A stretch of DNA of 64,000 bases from the NCBI GenBank assembly GCA_907165275.2, contig OU015655.1, forward strand, positions 694,501 to 758,500, in the 5' to 3' direction. The DNA comes from Zygaena filipendulae (Eukaryota > Arthropoda > Insecta > Lepidoptera > Zygaenidae). This document shows, piece by piece, positions 48,447 through 60,340 of the stretch. A program made the translations under genes and the position numbers. A model generated the notes under the pieces. That model searched no databases and had not been told where the DNA came from. It saw only the letters and a program-made list of their open reading frames with translations. The stretch's first letter is position 1; every line of letters starts with the position of its first letter.

Positions 48447-48747
48447 CTAGCTGTGTGCCCCGCAGTTTCACCCGCGCGAAAGGTTTTATACAACTTTCTT
48501 TTCCGACATCCGATTTAAATGAAACAAAGCCTATATGTAGCTCCAGGCTAAGCTTAATCTACCTGTGAAAACCGCATGACAATCCGTTCAGTAGATTCGG
48601 AGATTATCGCGAACAGACAGACAGAAAAGATTTTTAAAAACCCTGTTTTTGTGGTTGGTTACTCTTCGTTTAACGTCTCCTGTCAGTTTTTGTTAAAAAT
48701 ATTCAATATACAGAATCGCGGATTCTACTCTTTTATTATAGTATAGA
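48447..48747 (-). mobile_element. Helitron-like copy, second subfamily
   Basis: About 300 bp with the CTAG end at 48447 and a 'tatagtatagat' end. The middle matches 43296-43585 almost base for base over long stretches, including the 'cagaatcgcggattctactc' segment, so the two share a recent source. Confidence 0.55.
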
Positions 48748-48761
48748 TATTATATTTATCG

Positions 48762-48925
48762 GTTCCACCCGCGTTAACTTCGCAATTCTCGCGGGAAACC
48801 CGATACAAAAAGCACCCTGTGTTTCTGACAACGTGAATTTTCATGACAGTCGGTTGCGTAGTAAGCTTTGAAAGCGTAACAAACAAATAAACTCATATTC
48901 ACATTTATAATATTAAGCATGTACA
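48762..48925 (-). repeat. Helitron-like fragment
   Basis: Contains 'ttctcgcgggaaacccgata', 'tctgacaacgtg' and 'cacatttataatatta', the body and 5' end of the family, without a clear CTAG. Confidence 0.4.
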
Positions 48926-51261
48926 ATGTACATAGTATAATTACATATATTTTTATGAATAAATGTAGATAGCTAAGTGTATCAGACAATTCTAATCCAT
49001 TCCGCTGTTGCGGATCTGCTGGAAAAAAAATCAGTCATGGAATAAGCATGATACGTTGTACCTACATAATCACTCTTTTTTATCTCTGTTTATTTTGTTC
49101 TTGTGTGCCGGCAACAATGTAAAGTTGTAAGAGAGCAAGCGTGCAACAATTTCATCCTCCGTCAAATGAAATCCAATAGATATTTTTTCAGACTACGGCT
49201 GATTTTTTAAATTATAAAAGTCAATATCTAAAGTTTTTTTTTTGTGATTTGGATTTGGATTAGCGATACGGAAAAAAATATATATTTATTTGTACCGTTC
49301 GTTTCCCGAATAAGTAAATCATCATCATTTTCAGCCTGCAGCAGTCCACTGCTGGACATAAGCCTCCCCAAAGGTATAAGTAAATTAATAAATAGTTTTG
49401 GTAAATAAAAACCAATCACAGTGTAAGAAAATATCTATTGAAATTTTTACTCGTATAAACTATCTTTAACGTTCGATCTTGATATAAAAATTAAACTACG
49501 AGTTTTTTTTATTATAGCGAAGATTTGCTAGCTTCAGTTGAAAGCGAACTAAACAACAGCTGACCGTCCGTGAAAGGCGCAATAGAGCTAGCACTTAGCA
49601 GTCCTACACACTCGGAGCAAAGAATAGAGATTATATAAAGAAGCGGCACTCTCCGCCTCCCACAACTTTCGTGCCTCCTCACCTTTTCGCAGCTCGCTGT
49701 CAACCTTACCATACAGACACTTGTACAACACGTGCACGTACAAACCGGCTGTCTTTACTTGTGGGAAAGTACTTGATCAGTTCATTTGTAATGGAGTATC
49801 ACCGGTCTGCTTGGAGGGACGGACTACTCGTGTAGTATATTCTATATTATAATGTCTGTAGCTGGTCGTAACGACGCGAGTGCGTCCGGCGCGGCGCCCG
49901 CTACATATTATGTGTGATTACATTTCACTTTGCTCGCGATCATTTGCGTCCGCATCCATAATATGATAATTCGCGGTTTTTTTATACAATCATAATATTA
50001 ATTAACTTTACTCCCGTAAAGAGCTGGTGCCCTCGGGTCTACCCGCGTGATACTTACCTGGCGATCAGGATTTGGAGTTCCCTTTTCGTTGTACCGAGAT
50101 AAAAAGTAGCTCACTAAGACTTATACGTTTACTTACAAATTTTAATTCAAATCCGTTTAGTAAGCATCCGCGTGTGATGCTCAGGTAAAATATATGTGCA
50201 GGACGAAAAATTCGTGGAGTTATTTCACCGAGCGAAGCACGGTCGCCCATATATTGATGAAATGAACTATCCCAGAAAGAAAAACACAATAGTGTCGATA
50301 CACAAAGTCCGCTCCCATAGAGAATCGGATCGCGCTTAACTTTATTTTTACAATCAACGAACCATCGCTCCGATAAATATGTATGACTTCAAATAATATC
50401 TCCTACCACGGTCCAGTCTCAGTTGCCGTACTTGCTGTCTCTGTGCGAGTGAAAAAGTATAGTAGAATACATCTAGCCGGTTACGTAGAACTGTTTTCGT
50501 AGGCGGCCGAAGGGGGCTGAAAAATCACCATTGCCTACCGATTATTTATTATTTATCGAAACCGTCTTGAAAGTACTTATATTGTGTATAGTGCGACAAA
50601 CGGGCCGGTTGATCACATTATTCGTCGAACGGAAATGCGACCTGCCTAAAGTGAAGTATGGTCGTAATTATATTGTCTCGAGAAAAATTGAATAACCAGT
50701 CTTATGTACTGTATAAATAGAGGTAATATCGCTAATACCGGTAGGGAGGTATAGGTTGAATGCTTATAGAGTCAGCATCCATGTCAACACTGATTGGAAA
50801 TAATATTATGTATATTAGAACGGAGTAATTTTTGTTTTTATTTGAAATGAAATGTCATATACATAAATAGATTCTTGAACAATAATGGTTAATGAAAGCT
50901 TATAGAAATATGATTTTGTACGCCGCATGTTTACAGTTTTATTGCGTGCATAACATTTTATTTACATAAGCATATAATATTGTATAGATTGGTTGTAAAC
51001 ACAATTATTGTTCAATAAAATACATTTAGCTGTGTATATAACATTTGTTATGATTGCGTCGAGACGCAAGCTTCTTATAAACTGGAGCGCGAATGTAGAA
51101 TTAGTTCGTACAGGATAATGTTGTTTGTATTTACTCGTTGCTAAAAAGACATTTGAAATTCATAACCCGTATACTCGCATGTGTTAGGGGCTGGCACAAG
51201 GCGGGTACCCACCTGGTTATTATGAGCTATGAAAAAGCGCCCGTGCGAGTATTTAGAAGAA

Positions 51262-51390
51262 TAGAATAGAATACACTTTATTGTACACCAAAATAATGTT
51301 ACAGTGTGTTAACAAAAACTTATAACTAAAGGCATACAAAAGGCGGTCTTATCGCTTTACTAGCGATCTCTTCCAGACAACCTTTCTTTT
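51262..51390 (-). repeat. fry: LINE 3'-tail relic
   Basis: Contains 'tacactttattgtacacc', 'ggcggtcttatcgcttta' and 'gcgatctcttccag', a 3' UTR motif seen widely in lepidopteran LINEs. A shorter relic is at 53080-53125. Confidence 0.5.
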
Positions 51391-52451
51391 TATTTCTATG
51401 ATATGAGGTAAACAACAACCCGCTAGACAAGTATACAGGAATATTTTTAAGCTATGCGCAAAAAAAAATTTGATGGAATATCGGTAATAGAATATATTTC
51501 CATTATTTGTTCAATTTTTTTTTTATATCTTTGTATCTGACATTAAATCAACAAAATATGGACACCATCTATTCGTTATAATTTATCAATGGGCGCGCGC
51601 GCCGTGCGGCGTTCGCGGTGGTGTTACAGCAGGGGTGAAACCCACTCCCGGACGGAGTAGCCATAAAATCAATTTCAAAGTAAACATCTTTCGTTAACGA
51701 TAACTTTCTTTTTTTACTAAGACTTATCAAAATAAAAATAGATGTTTAATGGAACTCATTTAAGTTTAATTTGTCAAAGTTTGCGCACTGAATAAAATAT
51801 ATTCCTGTATAAGGCCTACAATCCGTCTGGGCGTAATACTGAATTGACAATTTAAAATTTCTGTTCTTCGCGTTAATTTCAGAGTTCCCGCGGGAATTCC
51901 ATGATAAAAAGTGCCCTAAGCCCTTCTCAGCTGCACCCCTGACAACGTGTATGCAAATTTTTACATACGTACAAAGCACATCTCTACACACGCATGTCAT
52001 GTAATTTTAGACAAGGTAGCTACTTATTCAAACTCTGAATAATTCATACACACATGTAACTAGTAAAATTATAAATAAATGAAAAATACTATTAAAATTA
52101 TAAAGAAAATTTGGAAAAAACCTTTACATTTTTTCACCTGCGGCAATATGCATACTTAAAAGGCCGTTAGGGTATGATCAACTTGCACCCTATATTCTAA
52201 TGAAATGAAAGCTGTCGCAACTACCATCTGATCTTAGCACGGCCAACTAGTTTTTACTGATCTAATTGCGCACGACATGAATTATATAGGACATTATACT
52301 TCACTTAAGAAATATTTGTGCAAAATTTCATCGTTCTAGACCCAGCAGTTTCAGCTGTGCGTTGATTGATCAGTCACTCAGTTTCTGCTTTTACATACAT
52401 TTATAGATAAAATATTGCCGTGTTTTTTTCTAACGTTTTTTTCGTGTGCAG

Positions 52452-52585
52452 AGATCACGGCGCGGTTCCAAACGGCGCGCGCCGAGGTCCGGCAGCTTCT
52501 GCTGCAGTACCTGCTGCCGTGGCTGGTCAACATCGAGCTGGTGGACCCCAACGTGCCGCCGGCCAACCCGCTCTCGTATATACAG
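52452..52585 (+). CDS. fry: Protein furry, internal exon b
   Basis: This exon follows a ttcgtgtgcag acceptor and completes the split Glu codon from exon a. It then encodes 44 residues including [18 protein letters not shown] and [13 protein letters not shown], ending PLSYIQ in phase 0 at a GTGAGG donor. The sequence is amphipathic and helical, as expected for the HEAT/ARM-like repeats of furry (cell morphogenesis central region; domain assignment is from memory). The intron before it is 11.7 kb and full of repeats; the intron after it is only 629 bp. Confidence 0.93.
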
Positions 52586-53214
52586 GTGAGGCACTAAGCG
52601 TGGCACGAGGCGTGAGCCATCGCCCATCGCACCCGCGACACTCCATACAGGTGAACTGACTCTGACTCGACGGAGTTAGATTTGAGTCTGTAATTCAAAT
52701 TAAATTTGATTCATTCATTCATTCATATCAGCCAAAAGACGTCCACTGCTGGATATATCCTTGATAAACTATACAAATTCTACTCGAGTGTGGCATTTGG
52801 GTGAAATTGTATGAGGTTCACTCCTATAAAAAAGACAATGGGAAGAATATAAATGAAGTAGTATTTTTTTTTTCTGTTACAATATGGAGAAATCCTATTA
52901 TCGCTGCAAAACTGTCTTACACTCAGTCTGCTGAGTATCATTTCACTGTACCATATAAGAGGAGAATGTATGTGTGTATATGTACATTAACAGCACAAAT
53001 TTTATTAAAAATACATAGTATAGGTAATATATATCTTTACTGTACTGTGTACACCGTTTTTTGTATCATATTGAGAGGCATACAAATGGCGGTCTTACCA
53101 TTTTATTAGCAATCTCGTCCAGGTAATCGTTACTTGAAAAATTAAATCCATAAGAAGGTGAAACATTTTTGTGTATTTTTTTGTGTAGCTATAACTCGTT
53201 TGTTTTGTGTGCAG

Positions 53215-53313
53215 TATTATACGGAGGCGGGGCGCAGCGGGCGGCGCGAGGGGCTCGGCTCCGCGGAAGCGACGGAGATGGTCCTAAACAACCTGTTCTA
53301 CATCACTGCCAAG
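53215..53313 (+). CDS. fry: Protein furry, internal exon c
   Basis: Thirty-three codons in phase 0 on both sides follow a tgtgtgcag acceptor and end at AAG|GTGAGC. The peptide contains [14 protein letters not shown] and [11 protein letters not shown], a stretch nearly invariant in furry proteins; the start YYTEAGRS is more variable. A 62-bp minisatellite begins only 25 bp after the splice donor. Confidence 0.93.
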
Positions 53314-56300
53314 GTGAGCAACCGACTGCGCGAGCGCCTCTTGAGTCACATACCGACAACAACAGCTCCTCTTGAGCCGTAGACCCACTGCAGGAGTGTC
53401 TCTTGAGCCACATACCGACAACAACAGCGCCTCTTGAGCCGTATACCCACTGCAGGAGTGTCTCTTGAGCCACATACCGACAACAACGGCTCCTCTTGAG
53501 CCGTATACCCACTGCAGGAGTGTCTCTTGAGCCACATACCGACAACAACAGCGCCTCTTGAGCCGTATACCCACTGCAGGAGTGTCTCTTGAGCCACATA
53601 CCGACAATAACAGCTCCTCTTGAGCCGTATACCCACTGCAGGAGTGTCTCTTGAGCCACATACCCAATTCAGGAGCGCCTCTTTAGTCATACATACACCT
53701 AATGAGGAGCGCCTCCGCCGACTGCAGAAGCGCGTCTTAAGCCATATTTTAGTTAAAAAGTGATAACCTAAAAGATAGAAATTCTGCCACTTTTGGCGGT
53801 TTGCAATAATTTTTTTTTAATATTATGTTGTAATTCTGCATAATTGTAGAATAATCAATAAAATTACCTACTATTTACACTATTCTATACTAGGCAATCC
53901 CCCACGGTTCCACTGGCGTTAATTTCGGAATTTCCGTGGGAATCAACTCAGGAACACTAGCTGCCTATAAGGGAAAAAATATTGTAATCTATTAGCTATA
54001 TTTGCAGCTAATTTTGCCAGACCTTATATAGAGGACTTTTTTACTGTGTTCGTAATTGTCCGGAAAAAGATCTGCTTCTCTTTTTAAGTAAGAAGAGCAA
54101 ACCGAAGTCACTTGTCAACAATAATTTTGTTGTAAAACTGCCCCTATACTTTCTTCTTTTTGACTTTTAGATTTGGCTTTTTGTGATTGTTATTTTGACT
54201 ATACCTACCTATTTGGATTTGATTACTCGGAAACTTTGCTCGCTCAGTGTTTGTAAAAGCACTGGCGATATTGTCGCGGCTTTATTACTTGCGCTATATT
54301 GAGATACAAATAAACTTTAGAAAGTTTTAAATAAGCAATGATACAAAAGCATGATAACCGAAAACTCAATTCGATTCCACGCGTCCTACTTCAATCCACA
54401 GACACGCCTCTGCCATTATTAGTAAAGTTTTGGAGCCACCTCAAACTGTTACTTTAAGGGTGCTACCAGCCTCCTTTGCCGGACCGCAATCTACCTTATC
54501 AGTGGTCATTAAGATTTACATAACGCGTCAACGTTTTATGTACCTACCTACGAGTAAGTATACCTACGAAATAGACACACACAATAAGGAATTTTAGTGT
54601 TTATTTTTTATTATTATTTTATAAACCTTTATGTATTAGTAGTATAATAGCATTATTCTTTTACAAATATCTTTTGTACTTTCAGAGATATGACTCTTTA
54701 AAAGTTTCAAAAGTCCCAAAGTTTAAATTAGACAAGGAAAGCGCTACAGTACAGTGACGTCACTGTAGTAGTAGCGCCCTGCAATGGGCATACAAAATTC
54801 CGTTTTAGAAAGAGACATACATAGTCAAAATTAAAAAGTTTATAGCTTTTTTATTTTTTAAACAAATCCATTGATTTTTTCGCTTATGTTATGCTAATCC
54901 ATGATATTTTCGAGTGTAATTATTGGATATCAACATTCCAACTACAGTGAAATAGCCTATTCAAAAACTACATTGTGTGAGCGTGGCGAGCCCACTTGAC
55001 GCCCAGTTTCCTTCCAGACAATTAAGGAATTGACGCAGATGAATCGGCTTGTTAAAAAAAAAAAAAACATTACATATAATGAATAATTCCAAAAATGTGT
55101 GTCAAATTATTATCGCCGTACTCAGTGCGTAGTGTAAAGTAGGTATAAATATAGGATCGCGGGGTGTGCTGCAGCGCACTTGTACACTCATAGCCTGGCG
55201 TTATGGCGCACGACGCCAGGCTCAAGGTCGGCGCGGTTTGGGACGGCGGCAAAGGGTAGAGCCAAGCCCCTGTTTGCCCCATCACTCATACGCCGTGTCC
55301 TTGAACGAAATGTCTGTGATCGAATAACCGTGACGCTATGGAACTACTGTACAGGAGGCCGATTCTCATATTAATATGTACTAGTAGTTCCCAGTGGTGT
55401 ATTATTAGCGATAATTAGATCCGAGCATTCCATATTCCTTTCTGTAGATACACCTGATGCAAATGTAATGCAAATGTAATCTCTGAATTCTCTGTAACAT
55501 TGTATACCTTTAAAATTATACAAGTTGTACAGTCACCAGCTGAAATGTGTGAACACTTTTGACATTAATTGAATCTTATTGCAACTGTAATAAAATTCAA
55601 AGTCTGACTTAAGCATTTACAAATTGATGGTGACTATACACGACTCGTGTGCACTTACGCTCTTCCGACGACTAGACACGTCACACCGTCTCTAGTACTG
55701 AAATTGAAAATTTTTCAATATGGCCGTGCGAGGAGGAAATGGTTACACAGGCGACAAACGGGATTGCAATTCGCGAATATGATACTCGTATTCAACGCAT
55801 CAAACGAGTACTTGCACACGTCGCTCAAATAGAGTTTCACATGAATTTAGTTTTAGCGGGGGGAGAGAAGGGTGGGTTCAAATGGGACGGCAAAGGTAGG
55901 TAGTTGTTGCTACAGGAAACGTTCTTGCAGATTAGTCTAAACTTGACTTATTTTTATGTCAATTGGTCCTACTAAACTAAAGTTAGAATACTATTAAATG
56001 TCAGATGATCACATGAAAAACTTTGTATACAACGTAGATTACGCAAAGGTTTGCTACTTGAACGCGGCAATATGGATCGTATCTTGTGAGTGTAATTAGA
56101 GTATCTATCGCTTTCATGAAGAAGCGTCTGTGGTAATAACATTAACTACAGGTTACTAATAGCCATGTGATGTCGGCACATAGTCCGTGTGCAGACATAT
56201 AGGTGCGAAAGTACGTACCTATATGTATTTTACATACAAATAATATCATAGACTTAAAATCGACTTCGGGTGAACACAGGCTTTTCTCGCGTATTTATGA

Positions 56301-56766
56301 ATCGGTGAAAAAATATTTTAGACAATTCATAAAATCCGCGAGAATATCTCAGATACCACGGACGAAGTCCGGAGCATCATAATCTGGCACGGTTTAAATT
56401 ACATACCTAAGTATATTATGACGTCTGAAAAGGTCAGAAAAGGAGCTTTCCCATCTATAATATTGTAGTATTATGGATTATGTTTAAGATAAGGGGAGGC
56501 CTATATCAAGCAGTGGACGTGTTTCAGTTGGGATGATGATGATGTACGATATTTTGGTATAAATGCCCTCTGCTTGGTCTCTAAGACACAAGCCTTTACT
56601 TGGCTTCTAAGACACAAATCTTGTGAAGTGTTATTATAATTCAGGGTCATATTAACACTGAATGCATGAATGAATTACGGGGTCATAGAGATTTGATGAC
56701 CCCGTAATTCCATTTCTACACGTACTTCGCAAATATATTTACGTATATATGTCAACATTGTTACAG
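53314..56766 (+). other. fry: fry intron c-d
   Basis: This 3.45-kb intron begins with the 62-bp minisatellite (53339-53708). The rest is AT-rich with an isolated CRE-centred palindrome at 54741-54777 and a degenerate repeat tail (56485-56545) of the 'aggcctatatcaagcagtggacgt' type. Nothing coding was recognised. Confidence 0.75.
53339..53708. repeat. fry: 62-bp minisatellite built from 31-bp half-units
   Basis: Units start at 53339, 53401, 53463, 53525, 53587 and (partial) 53649. Each 62-bp unit consists of two related 31-bp halves, both beginning TCTTGAGCC. Units differ by only a few bases. The array starts 25 bp after the fry exon c donor and lies wholly in the intron. Confidence 0.9.
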
Positions 56767-56901
56767 TTTTCGGACTACCACCCCAAAGAGATCGAGGAGC
56801 TGTGGTCGACGCTGTGCGCCTGCTGGCCCAACAACCTCAAGGTCATCATCCGGTACCTGATCATCGTCTCCGGGATGGCACCCAACGAGCTGCTGCCATA
56901 C
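56767..56901 (+). CDS. fry: Protein furry, internal exon d
   Basis: Forty-five codons in phase 0 on both sides, between a ttacag acceptor and a TAC|GTGAGT donor. The peptide runs from [13 protein letters not shown] to [10 protein letters not shown], with [12 protein letters not shown] between. It continues the helical repeat region and completes the ITAK|FSD junction from exon c. Of all the fry exons here this one is the most confidently recognised. Confidence 0.94.
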
Positions 56902-58069
56902 GTGAGTACCCCGCCTGTACAGTCGGCAACAGTAAAATGTAAACACTTTGGTCAGTCGCAAATAGTGTCAGTGACAAAAAAATGACAACAATTTTAGATA
57001 TAAATGATCATTAATTAATGAATTACTTAACACTTCCGCTAACTATTGTAAGTTTATTTTTTATTTATTTAGTTAAGTGAATAATTGTAATTCTTTTAAA
57101 GAAATAAATTTAATTAATTTGTATTACTAACAATAGTTCAAAAGAAATTATGGTACTAACAAAATGATCCGTGTTTGGTAGAACTAAATGAAATTTATTA
57201 TTTTTATCCACTTAATCATCACCTGATCTAATGCACTAAATAAAATATATGAGCTTTCATCCCCGACACACCCCAATTGGGCTGTGCGCGTCCACCGGCT
57301 CAATGGTAGAGCGGATTTATTGTTTTTAATATTCCGAACTCGTCGTATCACTGTGACCGGTGTTACATGGCAATAATGGTATATCAAAGATGCTTTTATG
57401 TACAAAGTAATAATTTACACTTGTCTTTATAAAGTTCAGTTTTTTGCTTCCACGTTCAGGACCTGACATCCACGGTGACCTTACAGCCGCAATAGGTCGA
57501 CAAGTTATGTATATCCTCTAAGGACGGTTCAGCGATGGCTTGCTCACTTCAAACAAGGCCGAATCGAATTATACGTTACGCTAACTGGGGTCAGCTTGAA
57601 GCTGCCATAAGAGAAGGTTCTGGGAGGGGCTTGTTTCGAGGTGTGCAAAAGCTTCCAGAGCGTTGGAATGCTGTAATTTTCATAACGATGATGCCTACTT
57701 GTGATAATCTTTTCAGTTATACAATAGTTCTAATATTTGTCATGCTCAAGCTGTACATGAAATACAATTAAAAAGAAGAAGAAGCGCGCATCTTTCCACA
57801 AGTGCTTGGCACACACGTGACGATCGATTTGGCGCTGTAGGTCACAATACCTACCCGCTAATCAAGACGTTCCGGCTTCGATTCCCGGTGGGCCGAATAC
57901 AGAGCTCTAGTTTCCATTTTGGGCGTGCTTATAAAGCTATGCTAAATATAAATGTATACGTGTTGTTTGGTTTCCACGACACAAGCTTGGAGCTTAGTGT
58001 GAGATCAAATATCCGTGTGTTGTGAAGTGTTATTATAATTATTATGATTACTTGGACATGTTTGTGCAG
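56902..58069 (+). other. fry: fry intron d-e
   Basis: The 1.17-kb intron runs from GTGAGT to tttgtgcag. Its last 240 bp are mostly a tRNA-derived SINE, and the remainder is AT-rich without a supported gene. Confidence 0.75.
57827..58045 (+). mobile_element. fry: tRNA-derived SINE, copy 2, abutting fry exon e
   Basis: Same head, body and (ATT)n-like tail as 11981-12235, with B box 'gcttcgattcc'. The tail ends about 25 bp before the fry exon at 58070. Confidence 0.7.
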
Positions 58070-58261
58070 GCGAAGCGCGTGGTGTTGTACCTGGCGCGCT
58101 CGCGGCCCGAGCGGCTGCTGGACGAGATGATGACGGAGCTGCAGACGGTGGAGACGCTCAACTGCCTCATCGAGCGCACCGAGACGCCGCCCTTCTACCG
58201 GCTCACCTCCATGAGGAAGGCCACGTCGGGACACAGCGACGGGCCCGGCGCCGGGTCTCAG
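58070..58261 (+). CDS. fry: Protein furry, internal exon e (followed by an apparent GC donor)
   Basis: Sixty-four codons in phase 0 follow a tttgtgcag acceptor. The peptide starts [20 protein letters not shown], contains [18 protein letters not shown] and ends in a Ser/Gly-rich linker, [11 protein letters not shown]. The conserved frame ends at CAG, and the next bases are GCGAGT, not a GT dinucleotide. The nearest GT (GTACAA, four bases on) would shift the frame and wreck the next exon, so a GC-AG intron is the best reading. A SINE ends about 25 bp before the exon. Confidence 0.92.
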
Positions 58262-58513
58262 GCGAGTACAAATCGACATTGCCACCCTAAGACAACCCTT
58301 CACAGAAAATTCATAAGACGCACCCTTAAGAGGGATTCACACGGGTCGATCTTCGTCGTGCGGGCTAGTCGCTTCACAAATCACCTAACCGAGCCGCCTG
58401 GACAAGTCCTAGCCGAATTGCCATTTAGCCTGTCTATTGTATTAAAAAGAATACTTTAGTGATCGGTAGACATTACAACCAATTCAATTTGGCGTTGTAA
58501 AAACCACTATTAT

Positions 58514-58838
58514 GGGCATGTTGACTAATTTTTATTTTTTAGTCCGTCTTGTAGATTATTAAAAAATATTGGACACGTATTTTTTCTTTTTTTACGTAAT
58601 CAAAAAATAACGGCGATATATTGTGTTGAAATTACGCGTGACGTCACTATTCTGACAGTTTGTATGGCGGTTTTAGCGGTTAGTGACGTCACGACCCCCT
58701 CACCCTTAACTTTAATGCGCTTTATCTCTGTATATTTTAATTTATTTAAAAAAGCAAAAAATACGTGTCTATTGTTTTTTTTATTTTCTAACTGACGGAC
58801 TAATTAGAATTTTGATTTTCAAAAGTAGTCAACATCCC
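58514..58838 (+). mobile_element. fry: CRE-box MITE, copy 6 (best preserved)
   Basis: A 325-bp copy from GGGCATGTTGACTA to GTCAACATCCC, flanked by TAT on both sides. It has two TGACGTCAC sites about 45 bp apart, around a 'gtatggcggttttagcggtt' segment. Confidence 0.7.
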
Positions 58839-59057
58839 TATTGTAATCGATTTAATCAACCACGTTTTAACGTTAAAAATCATAGTCATACCATAGAGTA
58901 TTAAAGTCTTTGTTGTTACTCGATCCTTAAACTTTGTAATCCGCAACTTGTGTCGCGCAGTGATTATAAACTCTTTGAGTTGTGTCAAGGGCGAAATTTA
59001 GACGACATCAGATTATAAAATAATACTGATTGTTCCAAAAAAATTATATCCTACTAA

Positions 59058-59215
59058 CTAGCTGTTACCCGCGGTTTCACTTGCGTTAATTTTGGAGATC
59101 CTGCGGGAATTACCGGATAAAAAGTACTCTATGTCCCACTGTGTATAACGTGTATGCAAAATTTTATAAAAATCGGTATAGTAGTTAAACCGTGAAAGCG
59201 TAGCAAAAAAATATT
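59058..59215 (-). repeat. fry: Helitron-like copy in a fry intron
   Basis: Begins 'ctagctgttacccgcggttt', followed by the family's 'ggataaaaagtactctatgtcc' and 'cgtgaaagcgtagc' blocks. Confidence 0.5.
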
Positions 59216-59639
59216 CGGATTTATGCCACTAACGTTCCCAAGAAGCTGGCACAGTCAGTGCGATGTCTACTTTGTTGCAAAAAAGGCACATTTTTTCCGT
59301 TCTAATGAGTTTACTGGGTATCAAATCAAATATACTTTATTGCACACACAGTAGGGTATCCCTATCTACTCGATGGCAAAGTTCCCTTCCTGCAACTGTC
59401 ACACCTAATCAGATAGCTCGTTAAATTGATCGCAACTCGCCGAGGCGCGAGGTTGTTTCATCGATTGTAACGAACGCATCGAAACGGAGCGCCTTCCCGT
59501 TAAAAATCTCGCTTTCCTATAATGATATCGTATTCGAAGCACTGGTCAGTAACTCCTGGGTACTCCCCTAGAATTAACTTCGAGGAACTGTAAACAACAT
59601 TCGCTTCGTTTATGTACATCGCTTTATGTAAATTGTAGA

Positions 59640-59800
59640 CGGCGGCGTCGTACGGCTGCTCTACGGAAAAAAAAAGCAACTGTCATTTTTGCGAGATTAG
59701 TTTTTTTTTTTTGTATTTTTGCCTCTTTTCACGCATAACGGACATAATAACTCAGTTTAATATGAAAAAACTTCGTTCCAACCAAGTGTTCCGCGACTTT
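59640..59800 (+). repeat. fry: Dispersed repeat, paired with 44025-44182
   Basis: Second copy of the repeat at 44025; a poly-A/poly-T expansion sits in the middle (59665-59715). Confidence 0.5.
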
Positions 59801-60031
59801 AACTTACCCTATTTTATAAGTTTCTGGCACTCGTCACCGATATATTTCAAATCTCTTCATGACTCTCTTTTTTTTCTTACATTAATTGAATTTTAAACAT
59901 AACAGTAATCCACTTCAATAGATATATTACACATTGAGCGTTAGTTAGGATTGAAAATTCCGTTTGAAATTGAAACACAAAAAAGTTTCCCCCTGAGATA
60001 CGTAGTAAACTGGTTTCCCCACCCGTAAAAT

Positions 60032-60340
60032 GGGCATGTTGACTAATTTTTATTTTTTAGTCCGTCTTGTAGATTATTAAAAAATATTGGACACGTATTT
60101 TTTCTTTTCTTACGTAATCAAAAAATAACGGCGATATATTGAGTTGAAATTTCGCGTGACGTCACTATTTTGACAGTTTGTATGGCGGTTTTTGCGGTTA
60201 GTGACGTCACGACCCTCTCACTCTAAACTTTAATGCGCTTTATCTCTGTATATTTTAATTTATTTGAAAAAGCAAAAAATACGTGTATATTGTTTTTTTA
60301 TTATCTAACTGACGGACTAAATAGAATTTTGATTTTTTTA
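60032..60340 (+). mobile_element. fry: CRE-box MITE, copy 7
   Basis: Nearly identical to the copy at 58514 over about 300 bp. Both CRE sites are intact; the right end is truncated after 'aatagaattttgattttt'. Confidence 0.65.

Larger units (their letters stand above)
40760..52451 (+). other. fry: fry intron a-b (11.7 kb), repeat-filled
   Basis: The reading frame joins exon a to exon b without missing residues, so this is one intron. It carries a 636-bp inverted-repeat element (41.74-42.38 kb), a CRE-box MITE (42.49 kb), many Helitron-like copies, a GC-rich block with two CACGTG sites (43.66-43.87 kb), a (CA)n tract, and an antisense LTR-gag fragment (46.47-47.90 kb). The stretches 44.2-45.6 kb and 49.0-51.2 kb hold no gene I can support. 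Confidence 0.8.

Noticed and set aside
53284..53690. Three overlapping minus-strand frames of 114-127 codons as a repeat protein
   Set aside because: They are translations of the 62-bp minisatellite in different phases, within a fry intron and without start context or homology.
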